Assembly: GCA_947304115.1 (NCBI GenBank)
Contig: CAMZAE010000007.1
Span: 1-64,000 of the forward strand
Direction of reading: 5' to 3'
DNA length: 64,000 nt
DNA from: an uncultured Prevotellaceae bacterium
GTDB taxonomy: Bacteria; Bacteroidota; Bacteroidia; Bacteroidales; Bacteroidaceae
Shown here: positions 51,375-61,334 of the stretch, piece by piece
Numbering within the stretch: the first letter of the stretch is position 1
Layout: each line of letters opens with the position of its first letter
Notes under the pieces: generated by a model
What the model saw: the letters and a program-made list of their open reading frames with translations, nothing else
What the model was told of the DNA's origin: nothing
The model's database searches: none
Translations under genes and position numbers: made by a program

Positions 51375-53972
51375 TCAGAAGGGATAGCCGATAGCAAAGT
51401 GGTAGGCAAGGGAGCGACCGAAGTGGGGCATGTTGTAGTAGCCTCTTTTGCCTGTGTCGTAGGGAGCATGAATGCCTATGCCGAGGTCGAAGCGTATGAC
51501 GAGGAAGTCCAGGTCGTAGCGCAGGCCGACACCTGTGCCGAGGGCAATCTGTTTGCCGAAGTCCTTGATGCGGAACTTGCCTCCCGGCTGGCTGTCGCTG
51601 TTGCGCAGGAGCCAGACGTTGCCTGCGTCGAGGAAGGCGGCGCCGCCCAGTTTGCCGACGATGGGGAAGCGGTACTCCAGGTTGGCTTCGAACTTGAGGT
51701 CGCCCATCTGGTCAACGTAAGAATACTGCGATTTCACCGGGTGATAGGAGCCTGGCCCGATGGTTCGCATACCGAAGGCACGAATGCTGTTGGCGCCGCC
51801 CACGGAGAAGAGTTCGCTGTAGGGGGCTGCCGATGCGTTGCCATAGCTGTAGATGATGCCTCCGAAGACGCGGGTGGCAAGCAGGCTTCGCTGGGTGAGC
51901 GGGAACTGCCGCGTGTATTGCACGGTGGCTTTGGCGAACTGGGCAAAGGGCACGCCCAGGAGTTTCTTGCCTTCTCTGCTGTAGGGTTTCCCGCAGATGG
52001 CATAGACGCTGGATACGATTGCCGAAGCCTCTTTGAGCGATACGGTCAGGGAGGAGGGGTGCTTTGGCGTGCCGGCCCACGAGAAGGTGTACGACATGCT
52101 GGGCACGAACTGGTCGCGCATTGAGACATAGAGCGCGGGATTGGCGTTGACGATGGCGTCGAAGCGCTCCGTGCTGTGCAGCAGTTGGTCGTAGGAAATC
52201 GTCAGAGGGGAGAACTCATGCTTGATGCGCTGTTTCCGTTGCAGCGTATAGTTCACACCTCCGCTCCACGAGACACGTCCGAAGAAGCCTGCGCGGTTCA
52301 TCCATCGTGCCTGGAGGTCGAAGGCGGTGGTGGAGACGAATCTGCGCCCCACTTTGCGCCCGATGCCGAAGAAGCGCAGACGCGGATAGGACAGCGAGCC
52401 GCTTAGCCCGTATTCGTAGGAGTTGAGCAAAGAGCTGCTGCCCTCGACATTGGCGCCTGTCTGCCACTCATACGAACCCCAGACTTTGAGCGTCAGTGTT
52501 TCTGCCGCCCGAAAAGCATTGCGCTTGGAGAAGGAGAAGCTTGCACCCGGTCCCACCTGGCCGTCTGTCTTTCCCGTCAGGTTTCCCTGGAACTCAGCGT
52601 CGTAGGGTTTGTCGAGCGTGGCGTTGACCACGATGTCGAGGGTGTCGGAGAGGGCTGCTCTCGGCACATAGTTTATCCTTACGGAGGAGAAGACGTTCAT
52701 GGCGGCGAGCCTTTCCTGCATCAGCTCTCCCAGAGACAGCCGGTAGAGGCTGCCCTGCCGGAACAGCAGCGAGCGCCAGATGGCACGTGGCCGCAGCAGG
52801 GGTTTGGTGGCAGGCCGGCTGTAACCGAAGGAGAGGCCGCCCCGCAATGTGAGGCTGTCCACAAGGTTACGGTCTCCATATTTATAGATGTTCACACGTG
52901 TATTACCTATATGATATGGCTGCATTGCCTCCTTCGGGGCGGTGGGCGAGGGCTGCACCTGCAGCTTGACCATCATCGGTGTCTGAAGCGTGTCGGCACG
53001 GAAGTTGATGTAGTCGTTGCGTTGGTAGTAGTAGCCTTCCTCGCGCAATGCGCCGACGATTCGTGTGCGCTCGGCTTCGAGGTTCACCACGCTGAAGGGA
53101 TCGCCTTTGTGGAGGAGGGAGCCATCCTCCACCTTCCAGACACTCTCTGGCTCCCTCCCTTTAAGGGAGGGCTGGGGTAGGTCCGATGTCTGGGGCAGGT
53201 CTGGGAAGCCTATGTAGGCGATGCTGTCAAGATGATAGACAGGCCCCGGATGTATGTTGTAGCGCACACGTTCCTTGAGCGTGTCGCGCGGATCGGGCAA
53301 CGTTTCGTATGACGTCTGCGCCCTGAAGTAACCGCGGCTGCGAAGCGTGTTTTTCGCCACCGTGGAGCGCAGGCGGGGGTTTACATTGCTCATCAGCACC
53401 GGCGAGGCCGCAAAGTGGTTGAACATCCAGCGTCCGAAACGGTGCTTGCTGTTGGCATAGCGGTTGTAGATGAGCAGCCTGATGGGGAAGGGGTGCGTCA
53501 CGAAGCTGCTGCCCATGAATGCGCCGTTGGGGGCATACGAGAGCACGGCCTCCACCTCTTCCTTTGCCGCAGCATAGGCCTCCAGGTCTTTCTGTGAGGC
53601 GCGTTTTATGCTGTCGCGCACGGCTTTGTCGTCCATGTCTTCTGCCTTTAGCACCGAAGCATCGCCCGAAAGCAGCCCTTCGACGGTTGTGTAGGCATCG
53701 GCCAGGGCCGTAATCACACCTTCCTGTTCCGCCTTCTTTTCTTTCGTGGGAGCTTTGTCATAGTCGATGCTCTTGATGCCGCGATAGAGCGTCTCGCCCT
53801 CCGGCAGGTTCTTCGTCAGGGAACATGCCGTGAGGAGGCATAAAAGGAGGCCCTTCAAAACGCCGCACAGGGGGATGGCCAACGCCGCACGGTGCGTTTG
53901 CCAACGCCGCACGGTGCGTTTGCCAACGCCGCACGGTGCGTTTTTCTCTTGTCCGGCACTATTGTTTTTCAT
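51375..53972 (-). CDS. tamL: TamL, BamA/TamA-type outer-membrane lipoprotein
   Basis: 865 aa. Omp85-family partner of TamB in outer-membrane biogenesis. The lipobox LLTAC (Cys50) lies behind a 40-residue N-terminal extension encoded by 22-bp minisatellite units (VGKRTVRRWQTHRAALA), so the true start may be a non-ATG codon downstream. POTRA-like region (about 150-450) with NYVPRAALSDTLDIVVNATL, then a 16-strand barrel with GGANSIRAFGMRTIGPGSY and ending FGRSLAYHFAIGYPF. It overlaps the tamB stop by 14 nt. Confidence 0.88.
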   Translation of the reverse strand: MKNNSAGQEKNAPCGVGKRTVRRWQTHRAALAIPLCGVLKGLLLCLLTACSLTKNLPEGETLYRGIKSIDYDKAPTKEKKAEQEGVITALADAYTTVEGLLSGDASVLKAEDMDDKAVRDSIKRASQKDLEAYAAAKEEVEAVLSYAPNGAFMGSSFVTHPFPIRLLIYNRYANSKHRFGRWMFNHFAASPVLMSNVNPRLRSTVAKNTLRSRGYFRAQTSYETLPDPRDTLKERVRYNIHPGPVYHLDSIAYIGFPDLPQTSDLPQPSLKGREPESVWKVEDGSLLHKGDPFSVVNLEAERTRIVGALREEGYYYQRNDYINFRADTLQTPMMVKLQVQPSPTAPKEAMQPYHIGNTRVNIYKYGDRNLVDSLTLRGGLSFGYSRPATKPLLRPRAIWRSLLFRQGSLYRLSLGELMQERLAAMNVFSSVRINYVPRAALSDTLDIVVNATLDKPYDAEFQGNLTGKTDGQVGPGASFSFSKRNAFRAAETLTLKVWGSYEWQTGANVEGSSSLLNSYEYGLSGSLSYPRLRFFGIGRKVGRRFVSTTAFDLQARWMNRAGFFGRVSWSGGVNYTLQRKQRIKHEFSPLTISYDQLLHSTERFDAIVNANPALYVSMRDQFVPSMSYTFSWAGTPKHPSSLTVSLKEASAIVSSVYAICGKPYSREGKKLLGVPFAQFAKATVQYTRQFPLTQRSLLATRVFGGIIYSYGNASAAPYSELFSVGGANSIRAFGMRTIGPGSYHPVKSQYSYVDQMGDLKFEANLEYRFPIVGKLGGAAFLDAGNVWLLRNSDSQPGGKFRIKDFGKQIALGTGVGLRYDLDFLVIRFDLGIGIHAPYDTGKRGYYNMPHFGRSLAYHFAIGYPF
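53859..53945. repeat. 22-bp minisatellite array 4, 5' end of tamL
   Basis: Four units, two of them identical (AACGCCGCACGGTGCGTTTG...), coding for part of the N terminus of TamL. Each unit is itself a near-palindrome. Confidence 0.9.
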
Positions 53973-56900
53973 GTTGCTGTTCTGCCTTTAGAGGTTTCAT
54001 GTTGTTTTCCTCTTCCTTCCCTTTTTGTTTGCGGAAGATGAAGAGTTCGCCGAGCCTGTCGGCTTTCTTTCGGAGCACGATGCCGCCGCCCATCTTGGTG
54101 ACTTGCCCTTCGAGCAGGGACTCGTAGTTGCGGTCGTAGAAGAGATTGACGTAGCGCGAGGCGGTCTTGTCGAGGCGATACTCTATTGAGATGTTGTCGA
54201 TGATGGTCTGTCCGGTGTTGACGGCATCTTGTCCCGTGCTCACCTTGCCGCCTATGATAACGCTGATGCGGTTGCCCCAGAAGCGCTTGGCGAAGCTGAA
54301 GCTGTAGTCGGTGGTCGTCGTGCCTGCCTCGGAGGTGCCGCTGGCGATGCCGAAGTTGACATCGACGGTGCTGAGCGCCTTGCCTGCAATTTCGTTGATG
54401 GCGTTTTGCAGGTAGGCGTTGAGCGTGTTGGTGTAGTTGAAGCCGCCATTCGTCTCGGCATCGTCGGTGACGTACATTCCCGTGACGAGCATCGTGACAG
54501 CCACACGTCCGCGCTCTTCCGCTGTCATGGCGCTGAGCTGGTTCTGCACGGTCAGGTCTTCGGGGGCCTGCAAGGTGAACTCCAGGCCCATGTCCTCGAG
54601 CGTGCGGCTGATGGCAAGCCCGACGTCGAAGGCCACGTTGCGCGGGACGCCGTTCTCTGTGACGGTGGAGCGGACGCGCTCGCTGGCGTCGATGCTCAGG
54701 CGCGGGTTGAACATCTTGCCCTGGAACTCGACATAGCTGCCTTGCCCTATGCGGAAGTCGTTGAGCGGGATAGCCATCAGCGAGTAGCGCATGGTGCCCT
54801 TGCCGATGGTGTAGCGTCCCCAAAGCTGCATGTCGTTCTGGAGGTCGTAGGTCAAGGTCATTTCCCCTCCGCCTTGCAGGTCGATGTAGTCGTTCCCGTT
54901 GTCGCTCAGGAAGCAGTGCACTTGTGCCGTCTCTGCGATGCCGACGTTCATTTGTATGTCGATGCTCTGGCGTGCGGCATTCAGAGGTTCTGTGGGAATA
55001 GTGTCGGTGAAATCGCAGAAAGTGACGATGTCTGCCAGTTGGTCATCGACGGTGATGGGCGTGTCGGTGAGGACGCAACTGACATCGGTGCTGCCAAGCA
55101 CATCGAGCCGTCCGCGCATCTTGAGGTCGGAAAGCGTCCCCCAGAGCCGTCCGCCAAGGTTGACAAACACTTTGCCGTATGCCAGGGAGCCTTGCCGCTT
55201 GGGGGAGTTGATGAGCTGGTAGTTGTCGGCCTTCACGTTCATGTCCAGCAGCACCCGTTCCAGGTCGCTGAAATCAACGATTCCATCGAGCACAAGGGGT
55301 GTCTTGCCTGCGGCATACGCTTCGATGCGGTTAAGGTCAAGATGGCTGTTCTTGACGGTAATCGTATGGTCTTGTATGCGAAGGTTCACGTTGTAGCTGT
55401 CGGCTTTGATGTGAAGGGAGTCGGTGCGCAGTTGGCCGTTCAGGATGGGGTTGTCGGTCGGTCCGTTCATGGCGAAGTCGCCCCAGGCATAGCCCGACAT
55501 GGCAACCGGTCCTTCCGGCATGAAGGCATTGAGGAAAGCGAAGGGCACCCGTTGGAAGGTGGTCTGCCCGTCAATCGTTCCCTGTCCGTTCTTCTCCCGG
55601 TACTTGCCGTTCAGCAAGACGATTTCCTGTCCGTCCTGCGTGACGATGCCATCGACGTAGTGTGAGCCGTCGGCATTCGGGAAGTAGATGCCGTTCAGTC
55701 CGATGTTGCCGAGCGTAACGCCGTTGTATGCCATCCTCTCCACAAGCATTTCCGTCGAGACGGTCGCCGTGCTGTCGGCCTGCATATAATGCAGGTCGCC
55801 GTGCAGGAATCCGCTGATGTCCGGCATGAAGGGAATGACCTGCGTCAGTTCGCCCACATTGAAGCGCTTGATGCTGAGCGAGATGTCCTGCTGCGCCTCT
55901 TCGTTTGGCGTGGTGTAGAGCTTCAGGCCGGTGCCGTCGTCGGCCAGGAGGTTGACCAGCGCTTCGAGGTGTCCGTTGCGGGAAAGGGTGACGAAGTTGT
56001 CGGGGTTGAGTGTGAAGTGCCTGTAGGCAATGACGGGATTGAGCGGGGCGAAGTGGACGCGCATACCGTCGGCAAGCAAGTCGAGTGCCAGGCCGAAATC
56101 GACGCTCTTCTGCCCATGGGCGTCAAAGAAAAGAAGATTGGCATTGGCCCCCGTTTCCGTCAAGGCGGCGTGAAGCTGCGACATGAATGTCACAATGCGG
56201 TTCTTCGGCCCGTTGGCAACGCGGGCGTCGAGCGAGACGCCGCTCTCTTTCTGCCTGATCTGCCACTGGATGCTGTCCAGGAGGATGGCTCCGGTGTTGA
56301 GGGCGTGCATGTGGCCGGTGCCGCTCAACCCGTCGGCGGGGGAGGAGAGGAGGTGGAAAGAAAGGTCGCGGAAGCTGTATCCTGTGACATGGCGCAGGAT
56401 GTTGCAGATGGGATTCTTCTGTCCGCAATCGAGTTCCATGCGGAGGTGCGGCAAGAGCATACGCAGCGTGTCTTGCTCTATGCGCAGGCTGTCGATTTGC
56501 TGTTGCAAGACCTGGCTGAAGTTGTCAAGGCGAGTCAGCAGCGAGTCAAGCCCTTGGTCGGAAGAGACTGTGAGGTTGAGGTCGCCGGCAAGTGCCTTCA
56601 TGCGGATAAGCTCCGGCGTGAGGTCGGCGTCAACGGTAAGGTCGAGAGGATGGATGATGCTGTCGGCAGTCGTCAGCTCCATGGCCTCGATGCGGGCGGC
56701 CAGGCTGTGTGTCTGCTGGAGGTCGGAGGTGCCGTCCAGGTGCATGACCATACTGGCAGAGAGGGGCTTGTCTGCTAGGTGGAGCGCATGGAGGTCGATG
56801 TGGCTCATGTCCAGATTGAAGGCCGCAGCCTCCAGCTTGCGTTCTTTGATGGCGGCATCTACACAGCCTTGCAGGACGAGCAGGTCGTTCTGGCTGCTCG

Positions 56901-58458
56901 CCTCAAGCATGGCCTTCCCATGCTCCAGGCGGCAGTCTGCCTTGATGTTGTCGAGGTCCCATGAGGCATAGCCGAGATGGTCGATGGAAGCCCTCGCATG
57001 AAGCGTGGTGCGCGGACTGAGCATGTCCGTCCCCCGTCCCGACACATTGGCGTTGGCCGTGAGAAGGAACAGCGAGTCGTGCGGCAGGAAGTCGTGAAGC
57101 TGGAGGTTAGCAATATGTGCTTTGGCCTGATATGACATGGCCTTCAAATCGACATCGCCTGCCAGATGAGCCTTGCCGCCTTGCCCCTTGCCCCTTGCCC
57201 CTTGCGCCAGGAGCAAGGCATCGGCAGTAAGCTTCGAGGCCTCGCGCAACCGCGTGTCGGCATGGAGCACCATCTTTGGGAAGCGCACGTCGCTCAGCCT
57301 CAGATAGCGGTTGACACAGCGGAGGTCCATCGTCGTGATGTCCCACACGAGGTCTGCCCCCAAAGCGGCACTGTCGGTCAGGTTTTGCAGCGAACCATTT
57401 GTGCGGACATCAATGACAGAAGGCATTGTGACATTGCAGGTCTGCAACGAAAGTTCATCAACATTGCCCTTCGCTCTAACCTCTATGCCCAAAGGCTGCC
57501 TCGGATAGCAGGCCGCCAAGTCCTTGGGCAAATACGGTGCGGCAAAATCAAGGACATCCTCACTGCCCAAGGAGGCTTTCACTTCGGCTTGCATCTGCCC
57601 GGACGTCTTGGGCGAAAAGGCACTCCAGTCGAGGTGGACATTGCCTCCAACGGAACTGTGGGGTGTCTGAAGGTCAAGTCTTGACAAGGAAAGGCGGGTG
57701 GTGTCGAGGGACAGCTTATCTATAGCCAGCGTCACGTCGCGGAAGGTCAGGTCATTATAGCTCAGGCTGTCCACCGCAAGCTTAAAGGCTCCGACGCGGT
57801 ACGCGCCCTGTCTCAGGCTGATGTCGCCAGCGTCGAGGCTCGCTTCGCGGATGGCGGCAGCAAGCATGAAGCTCTGCAGCTCGTCCTGAATTGTGAATTG
57901 TGAATTGTGAATTATGAATTTATTCACATCTATCTGCCAGTCCACCGGCGCACTTTCCGTCGTGTCCTCTTCTGCCGCCTCGCGGAGACAGATGTCAAGC
58001 ACGCAGCCGTCGAGCGTGGCATCCGTCACGTTGACTTTTTGACCGCCGAGGTCGATGTCTTCAGCCACAAGGCGGAAGCTGCCGATGCTCCCGTCCATCG
58101 AAAGTGTCTCTATCCAGTCGGTGGTATAGATGCTGCCATCCGAGAGTTCTATGGCTTCCACACCAATGTGCAGTGTCAGCAGGCGCGTAAGGTCAAGATC
58201 TACGAGGACATCCTCCACGTCAACGACATCGGTGGGCGGCTGTGAGACATGAACCTGTCCGAGCCGCAAGTCGAGAGGAAAAGCCAGATGCACGCTGCCA
58301 ATGGACACCTCAAGCCCCGTCTCCTCCTGAAGATAAGCCGTAAGCCTGTTCACTGCCCACCTTTGCACGGGCGGCAGATAAAGGCTGGCTACAAGCATCA
58401 CAAGAAGCAATACCAGCACCAAAAGGGTTCTAAAGACAATCTTCAGCGCACGTTTCAT
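53959..58458 (-). CDS. tamB: TamB, AsmA-like translocation/assembly protein
   Basis: 1499 aa, inner-membrane anchored by one N-terminal helix (LVLVLLLVMLVASLYLPPVQ) and spanning the periplasm as a long beta-groove. The C-terminal TamB domain (about 1100-1450) has LTYDLQNDMQLWGRYTIGKG and FNPRLSIDASERVRSTVTEN. Works with TamL in outer-membrane protein or lipid transport. Two heptamer arrays are in frame: AATTGTG (about 57887-57920, coding FIIHNSQFTIQ) and CCTTGCC (about 57180-57208, coding QGARGKGQGG). Confidence 0.92.
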   Translation of the reverse strand: MKRALKIVFRTLLVLVLLLVMLVASLYLPPVQRWAVNRLTAYLQEETGLEVSIGSVHLAFPLDLRLGQVHVSQPPTDVVDVEDVLVDLDLTRLLTLHIGVEAIELSDGSIYTTDWIETLSMDGSIGSFRLVAEDIDLGGQKVNVTDATLDGCVLDICLREAAEEDTTESAPVDWQIDVNKFIIHNSQFTIQDELQSFMLAAAIREASLDAGDISLRQGAYRVGAFKLAVDSLSYNDLTFRDVTLAIDKLSLDTTRLSLSRLDLQTPHSSVGGNVHLDWSAFSPKTSGQMQAEVKASLGSEDVLDFAAPYLPKDLAACYPRQPLGIEVRAKGNVDELSLQTCNVTMPSVIDVRTNGSLQNLTDSAALGADLVWDITTMDLRCVNRYLRLSDVRFPKMVLHADTRLREASKLTADALLLAQGARGKGQGGKAHLAGDVDLKAMSYQAKAHIANLQLHDFLPHDSLFLLTANANVSGRGTDMLSPRTTLHARASIDHLGYASWDLDNIKADCRLEHGKAMLEASSQNDLLVLQGCVDAAIKERKLEAAAFNLDMSHIDLHALHLADKPLSASMVMHLDGTSDLQQTHSLAARIEAMELTTADSIIHPLDLTVDADLTPELIRMKALAGDLNLTVSSDQGLDSLLTRLDNFSQVLQQQIDSLRIEQDTLRMLLPHLRMELDCGQKNPICNILRHVTGYSFRDLSFHLLSSPADGLSGTGHMHALNTGAILLDSIQWQIRQKESGVSLDARVANGPKNRIVTFMSQLHAALTETGANANLLFFDAHGQKSVDFGLALDLLADGMRVHFAPLNPVIAYRHFTLNPDNFVTLSRNGHLEALVNLLADDGTGLKLYTTPNEEAQQDISLSIKRFNVGELTQVIPFMPDISGFLHGDLHYMQADSTATVSTEMLVERMAYNGVTLGNIGLNGIYFPNADGSHYVDGIVTQDGQEIVLLNGKYREKNGQGTIDGQTTFQRVPFAFLNAFMPEGPVAMSGYAWGDFAMNGPTDNPILNGQLRTDSLHIKADSYNVNLRIQDHTITVKNSHLDLNRIEAYAAGKTPLVLDGIVDFSDLERVLLDMNVKADNYQLINSPKRQGSLAYGKVFVNLGGRLWGTLSDLKMRGRLDVLGSTDVSCVLTDTPITVDDQLADIVTFCDFTDTIPTEPLNAARQSIDIQMNVGIAETAQVHCFLSDNGNDYIDLQGGGEMTLTYDLQNDMQLWGRYTIGKGTMRYSLMAIPLNDFRIGQGSYVEFQGKMFNPRLSIDASERVRSTVTENGVPRNVAFDVGLAISRTLEDMGLEFTLQAPEDLTVQNQLSAMTAEERGRVAVTMLVTGMYVTDDAETNGGFNYTNTLNAYLQNAINEIAGKALSTVDVNFGIASGTSEAGTTTTDYSFSFAKRFWGNRISVIIGGKVSTGQDAVNTGQTIIDNISIEYRLDKTASRYVNLFYDRNYESLLEGQVTKMGGGIVLRKKADRLGELFIFRKQKGKEEENNMKPLKAEQQHEKQ
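57180..57208. repeat. CCTTGCC heptamers inside tamB
   Basis: Four 7-mers in frame; the inverse of the menG array. Confidence 0.75.
57887..57920. repeat. AATTGTG heptamers inside tamB
   Basis: Three AATTGTG and one AATTATG in frame. Confidence 0.8.
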
Positions 58459-58482
58459 GCCTTAGCAGCACTATTCGAGTCA

Positions 58483-58490
58483 CAAAGGTA
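58483..58490 (-). promoter_or_regulatory. -7 element upstream of tamB
   Basis: TACCTTTG on the minus strand, 25 nt before the tamB start codon. Confidence 0.65.
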
Positions 58491-58551
58491 CGAAGAAAAA
58501 GTGAAAGAAACATAAAAGGGAAAAGTTATTTTTCTTTTTTCTTCAAAAGCG

Positions 58552-58583
58552 TTTGCATATTGTAATTATTATGTGTAACTTTG
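58552..58583 (+). promoter_or_regulatory. Promoter for cassette copy 2
   Basis: TTTG (58552-58555) and TAACTTTG (58576-58583) are 20 bp apart, matching the copy 1 promoter. Confidence 0.75.
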
Positions 58584-58589
58584 CAGCAT

Positions 58590-58935
58590 CGCATCGCTGG
58601 TTCACCCATGTGGGCTGCGGGCGGTCTTATATATAAGAAAGACGTTTTCGAACGTCTGTCGTTGTGACTTGTGAACTTCGCAACTTCCAATCTCTACAAC
58701 AGACAGATGACAACGAGGCGTCTGCGTGGTGCGCATCTATATACATTATATATAGTTCGTGCTGGCGTAGGCTAACAGCGTTGTCTATCCTGTGTAGAGA
58801 GGGCAATGCGAAGGCCTACAAGTCCAGGATAGGCTGAGAAGCGAAACACCTGCGCCTTTTTTGTATATCTGCGCAAACAACAGAACATTACATTTGCCGA
58901 CTTCGGGGTGTTTGCAGGCAGAAAACTTATCAAAC
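58590..58935 (+). ncRNA. Long structured 5' leader of cassette copy 2
   Basis: Same series of elements as 13470-13820. AGACGTT-TTCG-AACGTCT (58640-58657) is the TTCG hairpin. CTATCCTG (58785-58792) pairs with CAGGATAG (58825-58832), and GTAG/CTAC lies inside. TATATA-rich stems also keep pairing although the sequences differ, for example CTTATATATAAG against CTTATATAAG in copy 1. No start codon is used before MKKLFLLL. Confidence 0.65.
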
Positions 58936-59901
58936 ATGAAAAAACTATTTCTTTTGTTAACCGCAGCCATCGCCTGCGGAGTAGGCGCAATGGCACAGGA
59001 CAGCCGTGTCGCCACGTTGCAACATGGCACACACTTCCGGACATACTACGGAACAGATGCCTTTATCTCTGCACACAACGATGCCTCAGATGGCGACGTT
59101 ATCACTCTGACTGCAGGAGTGTTCAACCTATGCGATGTTACCAAAGCCCTTACTATTAGAGGAGAAGGAATGCAAAAGACTGTATTACAGAAAAGCATAC
59201 CACAATTTAAAATTCCTATGAATAATCTATATTCCCTTAGTTTGGAAGGATTAACCGTGAGTAACACCAACACAAGCGGAACGATTGCAATCGAAAGTAC
59301 TGGTGGATTTGCAACTATTACCATATCGAAGTGTGTTTTGACGGGAGGTTCGTACTACGTTAAATTTACTAATTGTAATGCAGTTGTTATGAACTCTGAA
59401 ATTAAGATAAAGACTCTTGGAAACTGCAACTCCTCTATTACTTGTATCAATAGTAAAATGACAACTTTAGAAGGTGGCACATTTGATGTGCAGAACTGCG
59501 TCATTACAGGAACGGCAAATGTCTCTAACTCCATTATCAAGAACAGCATCGTTTATGGCGTCACAACACTGAATGATACAAACGAAAGCAGCCATTGCTT
59601 GGTAAAAGAAGGCAGCAGCGGCTTTGACAACTCATGGTATGTTAAGACTGTTGCACCAGAACCCGATCCATGGGACGAAACTCCATCCACCTATGTCCTT
59701 TGGGATGAACTGTTTACGGGAAACTATCATCTGACGGCAGAAGCTTCGCAGAACTATATCGGCACAGACGGCACAGAGATAGGCATCTATGGCGGTGCAT
59801 ATCCCTACGACATCACACCTGACTATCCTCTTGTGAAGAACATTGAGGTGAAGGGCATCCATGAAAATGGCAAGCTGAGCGTAAAGATTAACGTAGAGTA
59901 A
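58936..59901 (+). CDS. Secreted putative beta-helix protein (copy 2)
   Basis: 321 aa from MKKLFLLLTAAIACGVGAMAQ, a signal peptide; upstream residues of the track ORF are leader. DGDVITLTAGVFNLCDVTKA and SHCLVKEGSSGF repeat the architecture of the 12504-13469 product. N- and C-terminal thirds are conserved between copies and the middle differs in sequence. Function unknown. Six nt separate it from the repeat-protein gene. Confidence 0.8.
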   Translation: MKKLFLLLTAAIACGVGAMAQDSRVATLQHGTHFRTYYGTDAFISAHNDASDGDVITLTAGVFNLCDVTKALTIRGEGMQKTVLQKSIPQFKIPMNNLYSLSLEGLTVSNTNTSGTIAIESTGGFATITISKCVLTGGSYYVKFTNCNAVVMNSEIKIKTLGNCNSSITCINSKMTTLEGGTFDVQNCVITGTANVSNSIIKNSIVYGVTTLNDTNESSHCLVKEGSSGFDNSWYVKTVAPEPDPWDETPSTYVLWDELFTGNYHLTAEASQNYIGTDGTEIGIYGGAYPYDITPDYPLVKNIEVKGIHENGKLSVKINVE

Positions 59902-59907
59902 ACAGCC

Positions 59908-61311
59908 ATGAAACACAGATTATTATTTTTCGTCACACTCCTTGCCCTGATAGGTTCGGCAAGGGGGCAGACGTCCTATAGCTATCGCTATTGGTTCGAC
60001 GATGACGATGCGACGGTGCATACAAGTTCGGCCAGCGGCGAGACGACTATAGAGTTCGACGTCGGTTCGTTGGCAAAAGGCGCGATGCACGCCCTGCACA
60101 TACAGGCGCTCGACGCAAGGGACAAGTGGGGTGCCGTGCATACAACATACTTCTACTACACAAGGAGCAAGGCTGACAACGTCACTGCCCGCTATTGGTT
60201 CGACAACGATTCAATCACGCAGACGGCTCCCAAGACAGACGGCTGGATTGAATTCAATATCTCAGAGCTTGGTTGTGGCGTTCACGCCCTACACTTCCAG
60301 ATGTACGATGCCAGCGGAGGTGCCTCGCCTGTGCAGACAGCCTACTTCTACAAAGGGGCTAAAGGCAACAAGGCTCGCTATTGGTTCGATAACGAGACAA
60401 ACATGCGGACGACATCTGTTGTGAGCGGCACGACAGACCTTGACATCGCAGGGCTTGGTTTCGGCATTCACGCCTTGCACTACCAGTTGTTCAGTGCCAA
60501 CGGGGAAGCCTCGCCCGTACAGACACAGTACTTCGTCAAGAAGAATGACTTGGATTTCTCTTCGCTGACATGCCGTTTGTGGATTGATGAAGAGGAGGAC
60601 CTGGCAATGTCCTTCGGCCTGACAGAAGATATCATCCTTGAAGCCCAAGACCTTGCCCCAGGCACGCATGAACTGCACGTCGCCCTTCTCAATTCCGAAG
60701 GGGAGCAGTTGATAGAGAAAACTACGACCTTTGAGGTGGATGCCCTAAGGAGCATCACCATTACGCTACAAGCCCCGATAGCGACCTTCTCGAATGAGCA
60801 CGGTCTGGACTTCGGCGGCATTGAGGGCCTCAAGGCTTACACAGCTACAGGCTTCCACAAGTGGACGGGCAATGTGCTGATGAGCCGCGTGAACGACGTG
60901 CCGGCAGGCGAAGGCCTGTTGCTGATGGGCGAACCAGGAACCTATGAGGTGCCCATAGCCAGGTCGTACTCCTTCTATGCCAACCTGCTGGTTGGTACGC
61001 CAGAAGTTACCGTGCTGGCACAGACAGCCGACGGCTTCGACAACTACATGCTTTCGTTCCGCGGCGGCGAGCCGGGCTTCTTCCTTGCCGACGACGGCAG
61101 CACCCTTGCGGCGGGCAAAGCCTATCTGCGCGTGCCAGGCGAACAAGCGGCTGGCGTCAGGACGCTGCGGATAAGTTTCGACGACAATCCCGACGGCGTG
61201 GTTTCTCCCCTCGGAGAGACGGAGGGGGCCATCTACAACCTTGCCGGACAGCGTCTGAACAAACTGCAGAAGGGCATCAACATCAAGAACGGAAAGAAGG
61301 TGCTGAAATGA
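59908..61311 (+). CDS. Secreted repeat protein with sorting tail (copy 2)
   Basis: 467 aa with signal peptide MKHRLLFFVTLLALIGSARG. Four repeats YRYWFDDDD, ARYWFDND, ARYWFDNE and a final CRLWIDEE, with ASPVQTAYF and HALHFQ spacers. The second half has VPAGEGLLLMGEPGTYEVP and the tail IYNLAGQRLNKLQKGINI-KNGKKVLK. Paralogue of the 11054-12493 product. The aromatic repeat could bind glycans or form a structural stalk; not established. Confidence 0.85.
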   Translation: MKHRLLFFVTLLALIGSARGQTSYSYRYWFDDDDATVHTSSASGETTIEFDVGSLAKGAMHALHIQALDARDKWGAVHTTYFYYTRSKADNVTARYWFDNDSITQTAPKTDGWIEFNISELGCGVHALHFQMYDASGGASPVQTAYFYKGAKGNKARYWFDNETNMRTTSVVSGTTDLDIAGLGFGIHALHYQLFSANGEASPVQTQYFVKKNDLDFSSLTCRLWIDEEEDLAMSFGLTEDIILEAQDLAPGTHELHVALLNSEGEQLIEKTTTFEVDALRSITITLQAPIATFSNEHGLDFGGIEGLKAYTATGFHKWTGNVLMSRVNDVPAGEGLLLMGEPGTYEVPIARSYSFYANLLVGTPEVTVLAQTADGFDNYMLSFRGGEPGFFLADDGSTLAAGKAYLRVPGEQAAGVRTLRISFDDNPDGVVSPLGETEGAIYNLAGQRLNKLQKGINIKNGKKVLK

Positions 61312-61334
61312 AGAGATTAAGAAAATAAGAAATG

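Noticed and set aside
54229-55665. 478-aa plus-strand ORF opposite tamB
   Set aside because: Shadow of tamB, without motif or start signals.
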